Positions 8,412-16,773 of a stretch of 64,000 nt of DNA are shown piece after piece (the first letter of the stretch is position 1; every line of letters starts with the position of its first letter). The DNA comes from Oscillospiraceae bacterium (GTDB taxonomy: Bacteria > Bacillota > Clostridia > Oscillospirales > Oscillospiraceae), in contig JAFXTM010000001.1 in the NCBI GenBank assembly GCA_017535865.1, positions 99,312 to 163,311 of the forward strand. The letters run 5' to 3'. Made by a program: the position numbers and the translations under genes. Below the pieces are notes generated by a model. That model saw only the letters and a program-made list of their open reading frames with translations, searched no databases and was not told where the DNA came from.

Positions 8412-9743
8412 TCAGTTGAGCCAGCCCATGCCGCCCTCGATGAGGTGCGTCCAATAGGGAAGGCTGAGGGAGATCTGCGGGATATAGGTGACGAGGAACA
8501 GGGACACCACCATGGCCACGAAGATGGGCACGATGTACTTGGTGACGCCCTCGATCTTGACCTTGGCCACGCCGCAGCCGACGAAGAGGCAGGAGCCGAC
8601 CGGCGGGGTGACGGAGCCGATGCCGAGGTTCAGGATCAGCATCAGGCCGAAGTGCACCTCGCTCATACCGATCTTGCGGATGATCGGCAGAAAGATCGGC
8701 ACAAAGATCAGCACGGCCGGAGTCAGATCCAGGAACATGCCCATGACCAGCAGGAACACGTTCATGATGAGCAGGATCACGTAGCGGTTGTCGGAGATGC
8801 CCATGATCAGATCGGAGATCGCGCTGGGGATGCCGGTGCGCGCCATGACGTAGGCCATGATGGAGGAGGCGGCGATCAGGAAGAGGATCGTCGCGCTGCT
8901 CTTCATGGTGTCCGCGAGCAGATTGTAGAAGGTCTTGAAATCCATCTCGCGGTAGATGACGGCAAGCAGCCCGCAGTAAAGGCACATCACGACGCCGGCT
9001 TCGGTCGCGGTGAAGATGCCGGCCAGGATGCCGCCCATGACGATGATGACCGCGAGCAGAGAGGGGATCGCGTCCAGGCAGATCTTCCAGCTGGGATCGG
9101 GATCCTTCACGTCGGACTTTTTGTAGCCGAGCTTTACGGCGAGCACGATCGCCATAACGGCGACGCAGACGCCGAGGAGCGCGCCGACAAAGTAACCGCC
9201 CATGAACAGCGCCGCAACAGATACGCCGCTGCCGACGGTGATCGCGTAAAGGATCAGCGGACCGGAGGGCGGGATCAGGATGCCGGTGGGCGCGGAACAG
9301 ATGTTGACCGCGGCGGAGTAGTTGGGATCATAGCCCTCGTCCGCCTCCAGCGGGGAGAGGATGGAGCCCATGGCGGAGGTGGCGGCCACGGAGGAGCCGG
9401 ACACCGCGCCGAAGAACATGTTGGCCAGCACGTTGGTGGCGGCAAGGTAGCCGGGGATCTTGCCGACGAGCAGACGGGCGAAGCGTACGAGACGCTTGGC
9501 GATGCCGCCCTTGTTCATGATGTTGCCGCCCAGCGAGAAGAAAGGCAGGGCGAGCAGCGAGAAGCTGTCGAGGCCGGAGAAGCATTTCTGTGCGGCGGTG
9601 AAGGCGAAGCCGTCAAAGGTGGACTTGCCGCTCACGCAGATAGCGATGATGGAGGCGATTCCGATGCCGGCGGAGATCGGGACGCCCGCAAAGAGCATCA
9701 CAAAGAAGGAGGCGAACAGAACGATCGTAGCGGTAATGACCAT
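8412..9743 (-). CDS. dctM: TRAP transporter large permease DctM
   Basis: Sodium-driven secondary importer subunit in the cytoplasmic membrane; works with DctQ and the binding protein DctP. The 443-aa protein is almost entirely hydrophobic with about 12 membrane segments, beginning FASFFVMLFAGVPISAGIG. It contains the DctM blocks FSLLALPFFSLGGNIM, GSSVAATSAMGSILSP, SAPTGILIPPSGPL, FTATEAGVVMCLYCG and NLGIGSVTPPVGSCLFV. Its ATG overlaps the dctQ stop in a TGATG junction, so the two are translationally coupled. The uronate-pathway genes downstream imply a hexuronate-type substrate. Confidence 0.95.
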   Translation of the reverse strand: MVITATIVLFASFFVMLFAGVPISAGIGIASIIAICVSGKSTFDGFAFTAAQKCFSGLDSFSLLALPFFSLGGNIMNKGGIAKRLVRFARLLVGKIPGYLAATNVLANMFFGAVSGSSVAATSAMGSILSPLEADEGYDPNYSAAVNICSAPTGILIPPSGPLILYAITVGSGVSVAALFMGGYFVGALLGVCVAVMAIVLAVKLGYKKSDVKDPDPSWKICLDAIPSLLAVIIVMGGILAGIFTATEAGVVMCLYCGLLAVIYREMDFKTFYNLLADTMKSSATILFLIAASSIMAYVMARTGIPSAISDLIMGISDNRYVILLIMNVFLLVMGMFLDLTPAVLIFVPIFLPIIRKIGMSEVHFGLMLILNLGIGSVTPPVGSCLFVGCGVAKVKIEGVTKYIVPIFVAMVVSLFLVTYIPQISLSLPYWTHLIEGGMGWLN

Positions 9744-10225
9744 CAGGCTTGCTTACCTCCTTTCTTCTCAGCGAAGAGCTGTACATACTTGAGGATACGG
9801 GCGAGAACGATCAGCACGCCGCAGATCGGCTCGATCAGATACAGGGTCTTCATCGGGATGCGCATGACGGAGGAGAGGTTCGTCGCGGTCGAGGAGAGCT
9901 TGATGCCGCCGTAGATGAAGACATAGATCACAAAGAAAAGGATGCAGAGCTCAATAAAGATTTCAAGGATCACCTTGAAAGGCCCCTTGGCCTTGTCGGT
10001 GATCAGCGTGAGCGCGAGGTGCTCATCGCGATAAAAGCAGTAGGCGGAACCGATCATGCCGGCGATGATGAGTACATAGCGCAGCAATTCATCGGTGAAG
10101 GTGGAGGGGTTCTGCAGGACCCAGCGGGTGAAGATCTGCCAGGTGCCGAAGACGACCAGCGTCAGCATGGAGATCGCCATGAGGAAACGCATGACGGCGT
10201 CCAGCACCTTTTCAACTTTTTTCAA
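9743..10225 (-). CDS. dctQ: TRAP transporter small permease DctQ
   Basis: 160-aa four-helix membrane subunit of a TRAP importer. It has the typical pattern of four hydrophobic segments, with F-G-T-W-Q-I-F-T-R-W in helix 1-2, ELLRYVLIIAGMIGSAYCF, a DEHLALTLI segment and VLIVLARILKYVQLF at the end. It shares the TGATG overlap with dctM and is separated from dctP by a 146-bp gap with a terminator-like hairpin. Confidence 0.93.
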   Translation of the reverse strand: MKKVEKVLDAVMRFLMAISMLTLVVFGTWQIFTRWVLQNPSTFTDELLRYVLIIAGMIGSAYCFYRDEHLALTLITDKAKGPFKVILEIFIELCILFFVIYVFIYGGIKLSSTATNLSSVMRIPMKTLYLIEPICGVLIVLARILKYVQLFAEKKGGKQA

Positions 10226-10273
10226 CTTCTACCATCTCCTTATTGTTTGGATTCGTCGATCACGTTGCAGAAA

Positions 10274-10310
10274 AGAGCGGCTTAACCCCCACCGGGTGCC
10301 AAGCCGCTCT
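10274..10310 (-). terminator. Partial terminator between dctP and dctQM
   Basis: On the minus strand, AGAGCGGCTT and AAGCCGCTCT form a 10-bp stem around a 17-nt loop, followed by CTCTTTTC. The weak U-run suggests partial termination, which would raise binding-protein output over permease output, a common arrangement for transport operons. Confidence 0.65.
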
Positions 10311-10371
10311 CTGTTCCTGACAAACAGGCAGGTCTGTGCTGTTGTGATCAGGGCGCGGCAGTCCGAAAGGC

Positions 10372-11421
10372 TCAGCCGGCGGCCTGGATGCGCTCGACGA
10401 AGGCGTAGGTGGCGGGATCGCTGCTCTTCAGATTCTCATACAGAGGAGCGACGGCAGCCTGGAAAGCGGCCTTGTCCACATCGGTGACATACTCGACCTT
10501 GCCCTCGACCTGAGCCTTGACGTCCTCTTCGAACTTGGCCCAGAGTTCCTTGTAATTTGCGACCATGTCGGCGGCGGTCTTGGTCATGATCTCGCGCTGG
10601 CTGTCGCTCATCTCGTTCCAGACCTTGGTGGAGATGACGATGACGTCGGGGATCATGGTGTGCTCGTCATAGCAGTAGTACTGGGTCACGTCGGCGTGGT
10701 CGCGCATGGCGGTGATGTTGTTCTCGGCGCCGTCGACGACACCCTGCTGCATGCCGGTGTAGATGTCGCCGTAGCCCATGACGGTGGCGGAGCCGCCGAA
10801 CGCGTTCATCATGTCGATGGCCATCTGGCTGTCCATGGTGCGGATCTTCAGGCCCTTGAGGTCATCGGGGGTGCGGATCGGGGTCTTCGCGGTGTAGAAG
10901 CAGCGGGTGCCGGACTCGAGCCAGGCCAGACCGACAAAGCCGTCCTTCTCGGTCAGCTTGTAGAGGTCCTGTCCGATCTCGCCGTTCATGACCTTATAGA
11001 GGTGATCCTTGCTGGTGAAGACATAGGGGACGGAGACGCAGTTCCACTCAGAGGCGAAGTTGGCGAGCGTGCCGGCGGAGACCTTGGTCATCTCCAGCTG
11101 GCCGGCCTGGATCTGGCTGACGCAGTCGGCCTCGGAGCCGAGCGTGCCGCCGAAAGCGATGTCGATGTTGATGGTGCCGCCGGAGGCCTCCTTAACGGCA
11201 GCGGCCCAGGCAGTCAGAGCGACGTTGATCGCGTGGTCCTCGGCCATATTGTGGGCAAGCGTCAGGTTGAAGGTCTTATCCGCGGGGGCGGCTTCCTGGG
11301 GAGCGGCCTCCTGAGCCGGAGCCTGGGTGGCGGCGGGGGCGCTGGTCTTGCTGCCGCAGGCGGCGAAAGCGAAGACCATCACAAGGCAGAGCGCCAGGGC
11401 AATGATTCTTTTCATGTTCAC
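10372..11421 (-). CDS. dctP: TRAP transporter solute-binding lipoprotein DctP
   Basis: Extracytoplasmic substrate-capture protein of a TRAP importer. The signal peptide MNMKRIIALALCLVMVFAF ends in the lipobox FAAC, giving a membrane-anchored lipoprotein, followed by an Ala/Pro/Gln/Glu-rich tether (about residues 24-48). The DctP fold is shown by LTLAHNMAEDHA, GLKIRTMDS (the Arg usually salt-bridging a substrate carboxylate), GYGDIYTGMQQGVVDGAENN and the C-terminal helices. First gene of the operon, with a strong promoter upstream. The family commonly binds uronates and other organic acids, which matches uxuA/uxuB downstream. Confidence 0.95.
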   Translation of the reverse strand: MNMKRIIALALCLVMVFAFAACGSKTSAPAATQAPAQEAAPQEAAPADKTFNLTLAHNMAEDHAINVALTAWAAAVKEASGGTINIDIAFGGTLGSEADCVSQIQAGQLEMTKVSAGTLANFASEWNCVSVPYVFTSKDHLYKVMNGEIGQDLYKLTEKDGFVGLAWLESGTRCFYTAKTPIRTPDDLKGLKIRTMDSQMAIDMMNAFGGSATVMGYGDIYTGMQQGVVDGAENNITAMRDHADVTQYYCYDEHTMIPDVIVISTKVWNEMSDSQREIMTKTAADMVANYKELWAKFEEDVKAQVEGKVEYVTDVDKAAFQAAVAPLYENLKSSDPATYAFVERIQAAG

Positions 11422-11482
11422 GATTCCTCCTTAATTGATTTGGGGACGTTTTCAACAACGGTTTATCCGCTTTGTAGTTTGT

Positions 11483-11511
11483 ATTTTACTGGAAAACCGG
11501 CCGACTGACAA
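11483..11511 (-). promoter_or_regulatory. Sigma-A promoter of the dctP-uxu operon
   Basis: On the minus strand: -35 TTGTCA (11506-11511), 17-nt spacer, -10 TAAAAT (11483-11488), about 60 nt ahead of dctP. The region 11422-11660 holds no gene; no operator palindrome was recognised with confidence. Confidence 0.75.
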
Positions 11512-11660
11512 GCCTGTAATATTCACTATATCATCCATCCCCGGAAAATTGTGAAATGTGCGCAAAAGGCGCCATGCTCTTTTGGGCATGTCGCCTTGCT
11601 CCGCGGGAGGATACCCGGCTCTTTCCGTACCGGGAACCGGACTGCCGCGCCGCTTTTCTC

Positions 11661-12227
11661 TCATTTTTCTTTCAGATCGCGCAGCAGCTGCCGCAGGTCG
11701 TAGAGGTTGAGACTCAGGATGCTCTTCTCCCTTCGCCAGGTCAGCCCGGTCTTCTCTCCGACAAAGGCCTTGAAGGCCTCCTCCTGCTTCGGCTGCAGAG
11801 AAGCCCGCTCCAGCATGCAGACCGAATCGCGCGAGACGAACAGGTAGAAATACCCGTTGTCCTCCGCCAGGCGCGTGAACTTTCCGTAGGGGATATCCAT
11901 GCTGCCCTCGCCCTGCAGATGCAGTCCGTCCGCTTCAAAGACGTACTTCATCACGGGCAGGGAGGCCTTGCGCTCGCTCAGCGCGCAGTCCGCGCGCACG
12001 GAGGCCGGGAAATCCCGGCTGGCGAGCAGCCAGCAGCCCAGCAGGAGCAGCAGCGCCCGCGCCCAGGCAGGGACGGCGGCGAGCAGCGCGGCAGCCACGA
12101 GCGCGAGGCCGAGCGCCATCCGCAGCAGCATGCGCCGCTTGCCATAGGCGTAGTACTGTGTTTTGTAGAGCTGCTGGATCGTCTTTTCCGTATGGGTGAT
12201 GCTCGCCCGATACAAGCCTTCCGCCAT
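11661..12227 (-). CDS. YcxB-like membrane protein
   Basis: 188-aa protein with a soluble N-terminus (KTIQQLYKTQYYAYGKRR), two adjacent membrane helices (about residues 35-70) and a C-terminal soluble domain. That domain carries ADGLHLQGEGSMDIPYGKFTRLAEDNGYFYLFVSRDSV, characteristic of the YcxB-like PH-related fold. Function of the family is unknown. It stands alone between the uronate operon promoter and the Crp/Fnr gene. Family assignment rests on this motif pattern. Confidence 0.75.
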   Translation of the reverse strand: MAEGLYRASITHTEKTIQQLYKTQYYAYGKRRMLLRMALGLALVAAALLAAVPAWARALLLLLGCWLLASRDFPASVRADCALSERKASLPVMKYVFEADGLHLQGEGSMDIPYGKFTRLAEDNGYFYLFVSRDSVCMLERASLQPKQEEAFKAFVGEKTGLTWRREKSILSLNLYDLRQLLRDLKEK

Positions 12228-12317
12228 GCTCCATCCCGCCTTTCGACAATCTTTTTTTATTTTCTCATGGTATCCCGACGCCGTCAGCCGACATTTGCCG
12301 CCGCGGCGTCTCCGCGT

Positions 12318-12971
12318 TCACAGCAGGACAAAATGATTTTTCCGCGTCCGGATCAAGCCCTCGTCGCGCATGCGGCCGAGCTCTTTGGAAATGACGCTGC
12401 GCTCCAGATTCAGGTAGTCCGCGAGCTGCTGCCGATCAAAGGGAATGTCAAATTCCCTGCTTTGCTTTTGAATAGCCGTGCCGTTCAGATAGGCCATGAT
12501 CCTGGCGCGGGCGCTCTTTGGGGCGGTGTGGATGCTTCGCCCGGTGAGCATCAGATTCTTCTGCGCCGCGATCGACAGAAGGTTTGCGAGCATCCTGGCC
12601 GCCCAGGGGTGCTGCTCGGGGGAGATCGTGCGCAGCGCGCCGATGTTCAGGGAGAGGATGCGGCAGCTCTCGTTGGCAACGACGTCCACAAGCATGATCT
12701 CCTCCCGCAGCCAGGCAAAGCTCGCGGCAAAATAGCCGCCTCTGCCGACATGGGACAGGATCATGCGGTTGCCCCAGAGATCGTTGGACTGCACGGACAC
12801 GCTGCCGGAGAGCACCAGTCCCATCCATTCCGTCGTATGGCCGGCGCTCAGGATCTGCGCGCCCTTTTCGAATCGCTTCTCCTGTGCCTGCAGGACTGCG
12901 AGCGCGAGGGGGATCTCCTCCTCGCGGAGCTGACGAAAAAGGACACATTGCGAAAGGACACTGTTTTCCAT
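12318..12971 (-). CDS. Crp/Fnr-family transcription regulator, divergent from nrfA
   Basis: 217-aa regulator with an N-terminal cyclic-nucleotide-binding-type beta-barrel (about residues 10-120, FEKGAQILSAGHTTEWMGLVLSG) and a C-terminal winged helix (FDRQQLADYLNLERSVISKELGRMRDEGLI). The start MENSVLSQ at 12971 is preferred because GAGGTG lies about 7 nt upstream; a start 14 codons earlier would run into the operator. No Fnr-type four-cysteine cluster is seen, so a different signal (for example nitric oxide through haem, or another ligand) is likely. It probably activates nrfA and represses itself through the palindrome at 12994-13007. Confidence 0.88.
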   Translation of the reverse strand: MENSVLSQCVLFRQLREEEIPLALAVLQAQEKRFEKGAQILSAGHTTEWMGLVLSGSVSVQSNDLWGNRMILSHVGRGGYFAASFAWLREEIMLVDVVANESCRILSLNIGALRTISPEQHPWAARMLANLLSIAAQKNLMLTGRSIHTAPKSARARIMAYLNGTAIQKQSREFDIPFDRQQLADYLNLERSVISKELGRMRDEGLIRTRKNHFVLL

Positions 12972-12993
12972 GGCGACACCTCGTGCGGCAAAA

Positions 12994-13007
12994 GTTGTTG
13001 GAACAAC
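12994..13007. promoter_or_regulatory. Crp/Fnr-type operator GTTGTT-GG-AACAAC
   Basis: Perfect 6-bp inverted repeat with a 2-bp centre. Its centre (13000.5) lies about 41.5 bp upstream of the nrfA start predicted from the -10 box at 13030-13035, the classic class II activator position. It also falls about 9-22 bp downstream of the predicted start of the divergent regulator gene, fitting autorepression. Confidence 0.75.
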
Positions 13008-13022
13008 ATACATACCGTTGCC

Positions 13023-13051
13023 AGCATACTATACTGGTCATGGAAAAGCAA
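13023..13051 (-). promoter_or_regulatory. Promoter of the Crp/Fnr gene
   Basis: Minus strand: -35 TTGCTT (13046-13051), 17-nt spacer, -10 TATGCT (13023-13028). It overlaps the nrfA promoter back to back. Confidence 0.6.
13030..13035 (+). promoter_or_regulatory. -10 box of the nrfA promoter (activator dependent)
   Basis: TATACT with no recognisable -35 element (CATACA-like sequence 17 bp upstream), as expected when a Crp/Fnr activator bound at -41.5 replaces -35 contacts. Confidence 0.65.
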
Positions 13052-13090
13052 GCTATTCTGTTTCGCAAAAAAATGAAAAGGAGGGATACC

Positions 13091-14323
13091 ATGAAAAAAC
13101 CCCTGTCTCTGCTGTTGGCGGTTGTACTGCTGCTGGCGCTTGCCGTGCCGGCCTATGCCGCACCCGCCAACAAGGTCGAGACGAAATCCGGCGTCGTCGT
13201 CATGCATGCCGAGGACTGGAAAGAGGCGTTCCCCCTCCAGTATGAGACCTGGCTCCAGAACGGCGAGAACGACGAGATCGTGGATTACCTTGAGCAGTAC
13301 CCCTATCTCCGTACCCTGTACGAGGGCTACGGCTTTGCCATCGACTACGGCTCCGCCCGCGGCCATTTCTACGACGTGCAGGACATCGAAGCGACCGGAC
13401 GTCCGCATCCCCTTGCCAACTGCTGGACCTGCAAGACGCCCGACTTCACCAACATGGTGAACGAGGAGGGCATCGAGGCCTACAAGAAGGAATGGACCGA
13501 GGTCCAGGCGCAGATCACCGAGGGCATCTCCTGCTTCACCTGCCACGCGAACACCCCCGGCGAGATCACCGTGACCCACACCTACTGGATCGACGCGGTG
13601 GGCGAGGACTTTGACAGGATCGCCGGCGCCAACCTCGCCTGCGGCCAGTGCCACAACGAGTATTACTTCGCGCCCGATACCAAGGCGACCTCCATCGCGC
13701 ACACGAGCCTGGAGAGCATGGCGCCCGAGACGATGCTGGCCTTCTTCAACGACGGGTCCAATTTCCCGACCGGCGAGCCCTTCACCGACTGGACCAACCC
13801 CCGCACCGGCGTTCAGATGATCAAGGTACAGCATCCCGAGTTTGAGACCTATCTCGGCGCCGGCAGCCAGCACGCCGCCCTCTTCACCTGCGCGGACTGC
13901 CACATGGCCAAGCAGACGGCCGAGGATGGGACCGTTTACCACAGCCACTATCTCACTAGCCCTCTGCAGAATGAGGAGCTCCTCTCCACCACCTGCTCGC
14001 TCTGCCACAACGGCAGCGTCCAGAAGGAGCTGCCCGAGCTCGTCGCCTCCATCCAGGCTGCGACCGAGGAGCGCACCAACGCCATCGGCTTCCAGCTGCA
14101 GGACCTGACCGAGAAGCTGGCCGAGCTCGTTGCCAACGGCGCGACCGACGAACAGCTTTCCGAAGCCCGCTCCCTGGCCCGCGACGCGCAGTTCTACTGG
14201 GACTTCGTGTTTGTGGAGAACTCCGAGGGCGCGCACAACTCGACGCTCACCAACGACTGCCTTGATAGGGCCGAGGCCCTCTGCGCCGAGGCGCTGAAAG
14301 CCCTCGACAGCCTGAGCGCCTGA
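13091..14323 (+). CDS. nrfA: Ammonia-forming cytochrome c nitrite reductase NrfA
   Basis: Pentahaem enzyme that reduces nitrite to ammonium with six electrons on the outer face of the membrane. The 410-aa protein starts at MKKPLSLLLAVVLLLALAVPAYA, a cleavable signal peptide with an AAAGGAGG site ahead. The five haem sites are CWTCK (the NrfA active-site haem with lysine ligand), CFTCH, CGQCH, CADCH and CSLCH. CGQCHNEYYF carries the catalytic tyrosine region, and KVQHPEFE the lysine/glutamine/histidine segment near the calcium site. Length is slightly short of proteobacterial enzymes. No nrfH quinol dehydrogenase is next to it; resB and ccsA follow after a terminator-like hairpin. Confidence 0.97.
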   Translation: MKKPLSLLLAVVLLLALAVPAYAAPANKVETKSGVVVMHAEDWKEAFPLQYETWLQNGENDEIVDYLEQYPYLRTLYEGYGFAIDYGSARGHFYDVQDIEATGRPHPLANCWTCKTPDFTNMVNEEGIEAYKKEWTEVQAQITEGISCFTCHANTPGEITVTHTYWIDAVGEDFDRIAGANLACGQCHNEYYFAPDTKATSIAHTSLESMAPETMLAFFNDGSNFPTGEPFTDWTNPRTGVQMIKVQHPEFETYLGAGSQHAALFTCADCHMAKQTAEDGTVYHSHYLTSPLQNEELLSTTCSLCHNGSVQKELPELVASIQAATEERTNAIGFQLQDLTEKLAELVANGATDEQLSEARSLARDAQFYWDFVFVENSEGAHNSTLTNDCLDRAEALCAEALKALDSLSA

Positions 14324-14339
14324 TCGTTCAGGATTTCGA

Positions 14340-14367
14340 CTGCCCGCCCGGATGGGCGGGCAGTTTT
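14340..14367 (+). terminator. Intrinsic terminator after nrfA
   Basis: 10-bp GC stem CTGCCCGCCC / GGGCGGGCAG with a GGAT loop, followed by TTTT. It lies between nrfA and resB and probably limits read-through, keeping assembly factors below the level of the cytochrome. Confidence 0.85.
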
Positions 14368-14389
14368 CGTCAGTCAGGGGGACGACGCC

Positions 14390-15637
14390 ATGAAAAAAGT
14401 ATTCAAATATCTGCGCTCCATGCGCTTCGGTATCCTGCTGCTGATCCTCATCGGCGTCTGCTCCGTGGCGGGAACGCTGATCCCGCAGGGCCGCGAGCTC
14501 GCCTATTACGCGCAGCTCTCTCCCTCCCTCCACCCCTTGATCCTGCTGCTGCGCCTGGACCGCGTCTTTGAGAGCTGGTACTTCATCGCGCTGCTGGCGC
14601 TGCTGTGCCTCAATCTCTGCCTCTGCTCCCTGCTGCGGATCCGAAACGTCGTGCGGGCCGGGCGAGGCGAGACGGAGCGCGCCGCCGGGATGCCCGATAC
14701 CGTCTGTCTGAGCGGCGAGGGCGTGGAAAAGCTGCACGCCTGGCTGAAGGACCGGCGCTGCCGCAGCGAAACGCTGGGCGAGGCGACGGTTTACCGCAGG
14801 CACAGCCTCGGCCGCTACGGCAGCTTTATCACGCACCTGTCCATCCTGCTCACGGTGCTTTTCGGGGCGCTCGCGCTCTATACGCCGACGGTGACGGACC
14901 AGAGCTGCATGCCCGGCGAATCCCTCGCCCTGCCGGACGGCACGTCGATCTACGTCGAGGATTTCCGCATCACGGATGACGCCGGGCGGCTCGATTATCA
15001 AAGCCGCATCGAGGTCACGCTGCCCGACGGCCGCAGCAGCGGGCTCAGAGAGCTCAAGGTCAATCATCCCCTGAGCTTCGGCTCGTACAAGATCTTCCAG
15101 CAGAGCTTCGGCACGGCGGGCTCCGTCACCGTCACGGACACCGCGACCGGCGGCGTCGACACCTTCCGGTTGACCGAGCCCTCCTATCTCACCGCGGATG
15201 GGATAACCGGGATCCTCTATCAGACGCTCTATCCCGATTTTCTCCGGGATCCCAGCGGGAACATCACGCTCATCACCATCACGGAGGGGAGTTATCCCCA
15301 TCCCATCTACCAGATCCAGGTGATCGCGGACGGTGAATTCACGCCGGCGCTCGCGGAGCCGGGGGAAACGCTGGAGCTTGGGAGCCTGCTCTTTGCGTTC
15401 AACGCTCCGGTCGAATACCCGGGCCTGCGCATCAAGCACGTCTCCGCGCTCTGCAACGGCCTTTTGATCGCCGCTTTCGCGCTGATGATCGCAGGTCTGT
15501 ACATCACCTTCTTCTATGAGCCCGTGCTGGTCAAGGTGGACGCGGCGGGCTACGCGGTCGGCGGAGCGAAGCCGGAACGGATGCGGCTGGAGCTCGGCGA
15601 GGAATTCAGAGAATATGAACGGGAGGGTTCTGCATGA
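14390..15637 (+). CDS. resB: Cytochrome c assembly protein ResB (Ccs1)
   Basis: System II cytochrome c synthetase subunit: membrane protein that helps keep apocytochrome and haem ready for ligation outside the cell membrane. The 415-aa protein starts MKKVFKYLRSMRFGILLLILIG, with the ResB hallmark SMRFGI/GTLIPQG in helix 1. It has three N-terminal membrane segments, a large external beta domain (about 170-355, containing KVNHPLSFGSYKIFQQSFG) and a last helix near residue 365-385. It overlaps ccsA by 4 bp (ATGA). The position directly behind nrfA suggests dedicated service to that enzyme. Confidence 0.94.
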   Translation: MKKVFKYLRSMRFGILLLILIGVCSVAGTLIPQGRELAYYAQLSPSLHPLILLLRLDRVFESWYFIALLALLCLNLCLCSLLRIRNVVRAGRGETERAAGMPDTVCLSGEGVEKLHAWLKDRRCRSETLGEATVYRRHSLGRYGSFITHLSILLTVLFGALALYTPTVTDQSCMPGESLALPDGTSIYVEDFRITDDAGRLDYQSRIEVTLPDGRSSGLRELKVNHPLSFGSYKIFQQSFGTAGSVTVTDTATGGVDTFRLTEPSYLTADGITGILYQTLYPDFLRDPSGNITLITITEGSYPHPIYQIQVIADGEFTPALAEPGETLELGSLLFAFNAPVEYPGLRIKHVSALCNGLLIAAFALMIAGLYITFFYEPVLVKVDAAGYAVGGAKPERMRLELGEEFREYEREGSA

Positions 15638-16419
15638 AAGCGCTGTTTTTCGTTGCCCTGGTGCTGTACGGGCTCGCGGTGATCCTGGAGTTTACGGGTA
15701 CGGCCTTCAAAAAAGACCGTTTTTTGAAGGCGGCCTGGTATGTCTTCCTTGCCGCCGCCGTGCTGCACACGGCCTTTATCGTCACGCGCGGCGTCATCGC
15801 AAAGCGCCTGCCGCTGTCGAACCAGTTTGAATTTGCCAACGCCTTCGCCTGGGGCGTGGCGCTGATGCTGATCGCCATGCGCCCGCGGCTGAAGATCGAC
15901 TGGCTCTCGGTCGCGGCCATGCCGGCAACGCTGCTGGTGATGACCTACGCCGCTCTGCAGCCCATGGAGATCCGGGACCTGATGCCCGCCCTGCGCAGCG
16001 CCTGGTTCGGCGTTCACATCGGCTCGGCGGTCCTCAGCTACGCCGCTTTCGTGATCGCCGGCTGCGTCGGCCTGCGCTATCTGCTCTCAGCAAAGAAGGG
16101 CGCGGACAGCCGGGCGCTGGATCAGATGGACTATATCAGCTACCGTATGGTGGCCTTCGGCTTTCTGTTCCTGACCGTGGTGATCCTCTCCGGGGCGATC
16201 TGGGCCGAGCAGGCCTGGTCCGCCTTCTGGACCTGGGACCCGAAGGAGGTCTGGGCGCTCATCACCTGGATCATTTACGCGGTGTATCTGCACCTGCGCC
16301 TGCGCATGAAGCGCAAAGGCGCGGTCATGGCCTGGTTTCTGGTAATCGCCGTGCCGGTGGTCTTTTTCACCTTTGCGGGCGTCAACACGCTCATGAAAGG
16401 GATGCATACCTACGGCTGA
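15634..16419 (+). CDS. ccsA: Cytochrome c assembly haem lyase CcsA (ResC)
   Basis: 261-aa polytopic membrane protein that presents haem for thioether bonding together with ResB. It carries the tryptophan-rich haem-handling WWD domain WAEQAWSAFWTWDPKEVWALITW (about residues 190-212) and conserved histidines in GVHIGSAVLSYAAF and near the C-terminus. Translationally coupled to resB. Because NrfA needs a CXXCK-competent lyase, this CcsA may be the specialised type known from epsilonproteobacterial nrf clusters; this is inference from context. Confidence 0.94.
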   Translation: MKALFFVALVLYGLAVILEFTGTAFKKDRFLKAAWYVFLAAAVLHTAFIVTRGVIAKRLPLSNQFEFANAFAWGVALMLIAMRPRLKIDWLSVAAMPATLLVMTYAALQPMEIRDLMPALRSAWFGVHIGSAVLSYAAFVIAGCVGLRYLLSAKKGADSRALDQMDYISYRMVAFGFLFLTVVILSGAIWAEQAWSAFWTWDPKEVWALITWIIYAVYLHLRLRMKRKGAVMAWFLVIAVPVVFFTFAGVNTLMKGMHTYG

Positions 16420-16523
16420 CCCAGCCCGCCGCGGGATCGCACAGTCTCCCTCCGCTTTTCGGTACTTTCTGTTTTTCGAGGCCTTCCGTATAGAAAAAAG
16501 CAAGCGCTTTCGGTCAAACGAGC

Positions 16524-16569
16524 GCCGAAACGAAGCAGCCGCCCTTGTGGGCGGCTGCTTCGTTTCGGC
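16524..16569 (+). terminator. Long terminator hairpin after ccsA
   Basis: 21-bp perfect stem (16524-16544 with 16549-16569) and a TTGT loop. The downstream CAAAGGGCATGTGTTTTG resembles the sequence following the hairpin at 23461-23499. The rest of 16420-16869 holds the kdpD promoter and leader; no further gene is seen. Confidence 0.85.
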
Positions 16570-16773
16570 AAAGGGCATGTGTTTTGTTTCTTTCTGTCGG
16601 AGCAACGTGCGCCGCAAGCCCGTTGACCGTCTGCTTTCCATTCGTTTCCGGGAAGCATCTTAACACATTCTTTATACCGACGCAGAAGATATTACCCAGA
16701 TTTAAAGAAGGCTTTGGCATAATAGAGGCACAGGACGGGTGAAAGAATCCACTCCCCTTCTCAGCCTGGAGCG

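Noticed and set aside
12277-12310. GACGCCG/CGGCGTC inverted repeat after the Crp/Fnr gene as terminator
   Set aside because: No U-run follows on the relevant strand.
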